Source: an uncultured Phycisphaerales bacterium (GTDB taxonomy: Bacteria; Planctomycetota; Phycisphaerae; Sedimentisphaerales; Anaerobacaceae). Taken from it: 7,494 nt of DNA. The stretch spans positions 1-7,494 of the forward strand of contig CALMMH010000956.1 in the NCBI GenBank assembly GCA_937868145.1, written 5' to 3'. The notes under the pieces are model-generated. The model saw nothing but the letters and a program-made list of their open reading frames with translations. It searched no databases and had not been told where the DNA came from. Positions 4,491-7,494 of this stretch are shown here, in pieces (within the stretch, counting starts at the first letter, position 1; each line of letters opens with the position of its first letter). A program made the translations under genes and the position numbers.

Positions 4491-6847
4491 TGGAAGAACT
4501 GGATCTGACGTTCGTTGAGGAAACCGTCAAGCGGGTCGGCGCCGGCAAGGAAAAGGTGCTGGAGATCCTGCAGGCGATCCAGGGACACTATGGCTATCTG
4601 CCGAATGAAGCCCTCCGGCGGGTGTGCGAGCTGACGGAAATCACGCCGGCCTCGATCGCGGGCGTCTCGACGTTCTACGATCAGTTCCGCCATCGTCCCG
4701 CGGGCAAACACATCATCCATGTGTGCATCGGGACTGCCTGCCACGTCAAGGGCGCCGAAGCAGTCTACGAAGCGTTCCGCACTCAACTCGGAATCCCCGA
4801 TGGCGAGGACACCGATGCCCAGAAACTGTTCACGGTCGAGCGAATCGCGTGTCTGGGCTGTTGCACCCTCGCGCCGGCGGTGCAGATCGACGACGTCACT
4901 TATGGCCATCTGACACGGGAGACCGTCCCTCATGTTCTGAGCGATTTTCTCAAGCACGAACAGAGCCGAGCGGCTTCGCCGGGCAAAACGCATGGTCTGC
5001 GCAAGGGCAAGGCCGACGCCCGCGGCGAGGTGCGGATCGGATTGGGTTCCTGCTGCGTCGCTCGCGGCAGCGGCAAGCTGCACGGCGCGCTCCAGGAAGC
5101 TCTGGCTCAGACCGGCGTCGACGTGCCCGTCAAGCGGGTCGGCTGCGTGGGCATGTGCCACCAGACGCCTCTGCTGGAAATCGTGCTGCCGAACCAGTCG
5201 TCATTTCTCTATGCCCGCGTGCAGCCGGAGGACGCCAAACCGATCATTCAGCGGCATTTCGGCGTGCACGGTCCTCACAGGAAGCTTTCGACTGCTGTGT
5301 CCTCGACTCTGGACCGCCTGCTGACGGATGAGAAGTGGGAGCCCGTTACGCGCTATTCAATCCACCCAAGGGATCAGGCTGTGTCGGATTTTCTCGGCCG
5401 GCAGATCCATATCGCGACGGAAAACTGCGGCCACATCGATCCGACCGACCTTGACGAGTACCAGCGCAACGGCGGATTCCAGGCTCTGGAGAAAGCGATC
5501 AAGGAACTTACGCCGGAAGCCGTGATCAAGCAGATCGAGATCAGCGGCCTTCGCGGCAGGGGCGGGGCGGGGTTCCCGACGCATCTGAAGTGGTCGGCCG
5601 TGCGTGCGGCGGGCTCCGAGAAGAAATTCGTCGTTTGTAATGGCGACGAAGGCGATCCCGGCGCGTTCATGGACCGCATGCTGATGGAGTCCTATCCCTA
5701 CCGCATCATCGAGGGCATGGCGATCGCGGCCTGCTGCGTCGGCGCTCGCGAAGGATTCCTCTACATTCGGGCCGAGTACCCGTTGGCGATCAAACGGGTC
5801 ACCGAGGCTTTGGAGAAGTGCCGGGAGCGAGGGCTCCTGGGCGATCATGTTTTGGGCACGGACTTCTCTCTGCAAATGAAGATCGTGGCCGGCGCGGGGG
5901 CGTTCGTCTGCGGCGAGGAAACCGCGTTGATGGCGAGCATCGAAGGCCGCCGCGGCATGCCGAGATTGCGGCCTCCGTTCCCGGCGCAGAAGGGGCTTTG
6001 GGGACAGCCGACGCTGATCAACAACGTCGAGACCTACGCGTGCGTTTCGTGGATTCTCCGCAATGGGGCTGAGGCGTTCGCCCGCATCGGAGCCGGAAGA
6101 AGCAAGGGGACGAAAGTCTTCGCCCTGGCCGGCAAGATCGCGCGGGGCGGCTTGATCGAGGTGCCCATGGGCGTCTCGGTTCGTCAGATCATCGAGGAGA
6201 TCGGAGGCGGCATCGCCGGTGGACTGAAGTTCAAAGCCGTGCAGGTCGGCGGTCCTTCCGGCGGCTGCATCCCCGCCTCGCGGGACAACCTTTCGGTCGA
6301 TTACGAGTCCCTCACGGAAGCGGGGGCCATGATGGGTTCCGGCGGGCTGGTCGTGCTCGACGAGACCGACTGCATGGTCGACATCGCCCGGTACTTCCTC
6401 CAGTTCACGCAGAACCAATCGTGCGGCAAGTGCACGTTCTGCCGAGTGGGGACGCGGCGGATGCTGGACATCCTCGACCGTCTGTGCGCCGGCAAGGGCG
6501 AGTCGGCCGACCTCGACGAACTCGAGCATCTGGCCAAGATGATCAAGCAAGGCAGCCTCTGCGGCCTGGGAAAAACGGCCCCGAACCCGGTCCTTTCGAC
6601 GATGCGGTACTTCCGCGACGAGTACGAGGCCCACGTGCAGGGCCGCTGCCCGGCCGGAAAGTGCAAGGCCCTGATCAAGTACTCGATCACCGACGATTGC
6701 ATCGGCTGCACGATCTGCGCCCAGCATTGTCCGACCGAGGCCATCGCAATGAAGCCGTACGAGAAGCACGAAATCGATCTTGAGAAATGCGTCCGATGCG
6801 GGACCTGCAAGGCCGTTTGTCCCGCCAAGGCCGTGCGAGTTGAGTAG
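4490..6847 (+). CDS. NuoE-NuoF (HydC-HydB-type) fused NADH-binding flavo-iron-sulfur subunit
   Basis: A 785-residue cytosolic protein. Residues 1-155 are a NuoE/HydC-like thioredoxin fold with [2Fe-2S] ligands C79, C84, C121 and C125. Residues 180-255 are a second thioredoxin-like domain (GLGSCCVARGSG, VGCVGMCHQTP; C188/C189, C219, C223), as in HydB-type NuoF proteins. Residues 345-520 hold the FMN/NADH site: GLRGRGGAGFP (353-363), NGDEGDPGAFMDR (384-396) and CGEETALMASIEGRRG (474-489). Then come an SLBB-like segment (VPMGVSVRQIIEE), the NuoF [4Fe-4S] ligands C645, C648, C651 and C691, C720/C725, and a ferredoxin tail with C737-C740-C743-C747 and C767-C770-C773-C777. The ferredoxin tail and extra domain point to bifurcating-type HydB or StnB rather than respiratory complex I. 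Start ATG 4490 overlaps the preceding stop; upstream in-frame codons lie inside the propeller gene. The linker at 156-180 keeps high GC at third positions, so the fusion looks genuine. The next gene starts 2 bases on. Confidence 0.93.
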   Translation: MEELDLTFVEETVKRVGAGKEKVLEILQAIQGHYGYLPNEALRRVCELTEITPASIAGVSTFYDQFRHRPAGKHIIHVCIGTACHVKGAEAVYEAFRTQLGIPDGEDTDAQKLFTVERIACLGCCTLAPAVQIDDVTYGHLTRETVPHVLSDFLKHEQSRAASPGKTHGLRKGKADARGEVRIGLGSCCVARGSGKLHGALQEALAQTGVDVPVKRVGCVGMCHQTPLLEIVLPNQSSFLYARVQPEDAKPIIQRHFGVHGPHRKLSTAVSSTLDRLLTDEKWEPVTRYSIHPRDQAVSDFLGRQIHIATENCGHIDPTDLDEYQRNGGFQALEKAIKELTPEAVIKQIEISGLRGRGGAGFPTHLKWSAVRAAGSEKKFVVCNGDEGDPGAFMDRMLMESYPYRIIEGMAIAACCVGAREGFLYIRAEYPLAIKRVTEALEKCRERGLLGDHVLGTDFSLQMKIVAGAGAFVCGEETALMASIEGRRGMPRLRPPFPAQKGLWGQPTLINNVETYACVSWILRNGAEAFARIGAGRSKGTKVFALAGKIARGGLIEVPMGVSVRQIIEEIGGGIAGGLKFKAVQVGGPSGGCIPASRDNLSVDYESLTEAGAMMGSGGLVVLDETDCMVDIARYFLQFTQNQSCGKCTFCRVGTRRMLDILDRLCAGKGESADLDELEHLAKMIKQGSLCGLGKTAPNPVLSTMRYFRDEYEAHVQGRCPAGKCKALIKYSITDDCIGCTICAQHCPTEAIAMKPYEKHEIDLEKCVRCGTCKAVCPAKAVRVE

Positions 6848-6849
6848 CC

Positions 6850-7494
6850 ATGCCGAAGATTACGATTGATGGTCGCGAAGTGGAAGTGGACGCCGGCGCA
6901 ACGATTCTCGACGCGGCGCAGAAGCTGGGAATCGTCATCCCCACGATGTGTCACCTGCGCGGACACGAGGCGACGACGAGCTGCATGGTGTGCGTGGTCA
7001 AGGTCGCCGGTATGGGTTCGCTTGTGCCGGCGTGCGGCACGCCGGTGCGCGACGGCATGCAGGTCGAGAGCGATTGCGAACCGGTGTTCGAGGCGAGAAG
7101 ATCTGCGTTGGAGCTGCTGCTCAGCGATCACGTCGGCGACTGCATGGGCCCATGCCAGATGGGTTGCCCGGCTCGGATGAATATTCCGTTGATGATCCGG
7201 CAGATCGCCGCCGGACAGTTGAAGGACGCCATCGCGACGATCAAACGCGACATCCCTTTACCGGCCACGCTCGGGCGAATTTGTCCGGCCCCGTGCGAAA
7301 AGGTGTGCCGGCGAAAGCAGCACGACGACGCGGTGTCGATCTGCCTGCTCAAGCGGCACGTTGCCGATGTGGATCTGGCCTCCGGTCAACCTTACAGTCC
7401 CGCGCCGGCCCCGAAACAAGCCAAACGAGTGGCGATCATCGGCGCCGGTCCGGCGGGTCTTTCCGCGGCTTACTACTTGCAGCAGAATGGCTTC
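6850..7494 (+). CDS. FAD-dependent oxidoreductase: N-terminal [2Fe-2S] plus GltD-like core (3' end outside window)
   Basis: The first 215 residues are visible, starting two bases after the previous stop, with no stop before the window edge. Residues 1-75 are a ferredoxin-type [2Fe-2S] domain (C34, C45-M-V-C48, C62), as at the N-terminus of NuoG, HydA and some formate dehydrogenases. Residues 90-155 match the Fe-S domain of the glutamate synthase small subunit and its relatives: DHVGDCMGPCQMGCPA (C98, C102, C106) and GRICPAPCEKVC (C145, C149, C153). An FAD-binding Rossmann motif, VAIIGAGPAGLSAA, begins at residue 194 (G198, G200, G203). Family knowledge says such proteins bind FAD and usually NADPH, and exchange electrons with partner Fe-S subunits. 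With the preceding NuoE-NuoF fusion it resembles the StnA/NfnB side of a transhydrogenase. The unseen C-terminus could hold a further domain, so a formate dehydrogenase or hydrogenase partner remains possible. Confidence 0.9.
   Translation, partial: MPKITIDGREVEVDAGATILDAAQKLGIVIPTMCHLRGHEATTSCMVCVVKVAGMGSLVPACGTPVRDGMQVESDCEPVFEARRSALELLLSDHVGDCMGPCQMGCPARMNIPLMIRQIAAGQLKDAIATIKRDIPLPATLGRICPAPCEKVCRRKQHDDAVSICLLKRHVADVDLASGQPYSPAPAPKQAKRVAIIGAGPAGLSAAYYLQQNGF

Noticed and set aside
4955..5032. Frameshift or assembly fusion between the NuoE and NuoF parts, as in the propeller gene
   Set aside because: The linker keeps high third-position GC in the annotated frame, and no stop-plus-start overlap with a ribosome binding site was found there, so the fusion looks genuine.
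5357..6769. Long open frame on the minus strand (470 codons), and others at 2718-3716 and 1435-2205
   Set aside because: They lie opposite well-recognised Fe-S and propeller genes, show no domain, and are low-complexity arginine, aspartate and glutamine-rich translations expected opposite GC-rich coding DNA.

Overview
The window is a GC-rich bacterial stretch that codes almost end to end on the + strand. Seven genes overlap by 1 to 11 bases or are separated by 2 bases, so it reads as the inside of one translationally coupled operon, cut at both ends. No internal promoter or terminator, RNA gene, CRISPR array or complete insertion sequence was seen. The style of the genes (an NHL protein with a GCCNP motif, a Tat-type multi-cluster ferredoxin, an RFRGPGG-type PQQ-like propeller, and NuoE/NuoF/GltD-like soluble oxidoreductases) suggests an anaerobic or fermentative member of the Planctomycetota, perhaps Phycisphaerae. 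That assignment is inference from gene style, not from a marker gene.

Layout. (1) 2-574: C-terminal part of an NHL beta-propeller. (2) 571-816: an 81-residue single-span protein with a C-x5-C-x2-C-x5-C motif. (3) 806-1375: a twin-arginine ferredoxin with cysteines for about four [4Fe-4S] clusters. (4) 1372-2787: an eight-span NosR/NapH-like membrane protein with two ferredoxin-type motifs. Its N-terminus carries an in-frame, near-perfect palindromic insertion at 1405-1493. (5) 2784-4490: a three-span protein with a C-terminal extracytoplasmic PQQ-like propeller. It looks like two formerly separate genes joined by one extra C near 3141-3144. (6) 4490-6847: a NuoE-NuoF fusion ending in a 2x[4Fe-4S] domain. 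(7) 6850-7494: the first 215 residues of an FAD-dependent oxidoreductase with an N-terminal [2Fe-2S] domain and a GltD-like core.

How they may work together. Genes 1-5 form an envelope module: exported propellers, an exported ferredoxin and a membrane Fe-S protein that could pass electrons across the membrane. Genes 6-7 form a cytosolic NAD(P)H/ferredoxin module. Its composition resembles the Sporomusa-type transhydrogenase Stn (HydC-like, HydB-like and NfnB/GltD-like subunits), here with the first two fused. One operon joining both modules suggests electron exchange between the envelope and the NAD(P)/ferredoxin pools; substrate and direction cannot be read from this window.

The two strongest sequence-level observations are the palindromic element, which carries a consensus Shine-Dalgarno plus ATG on both strands, and the frame switch in gene 5, where codon bias, a leftover stop codon, a GTGA overlap, a ribosome binding site and a signal peptide all mark a lost gene boundary.
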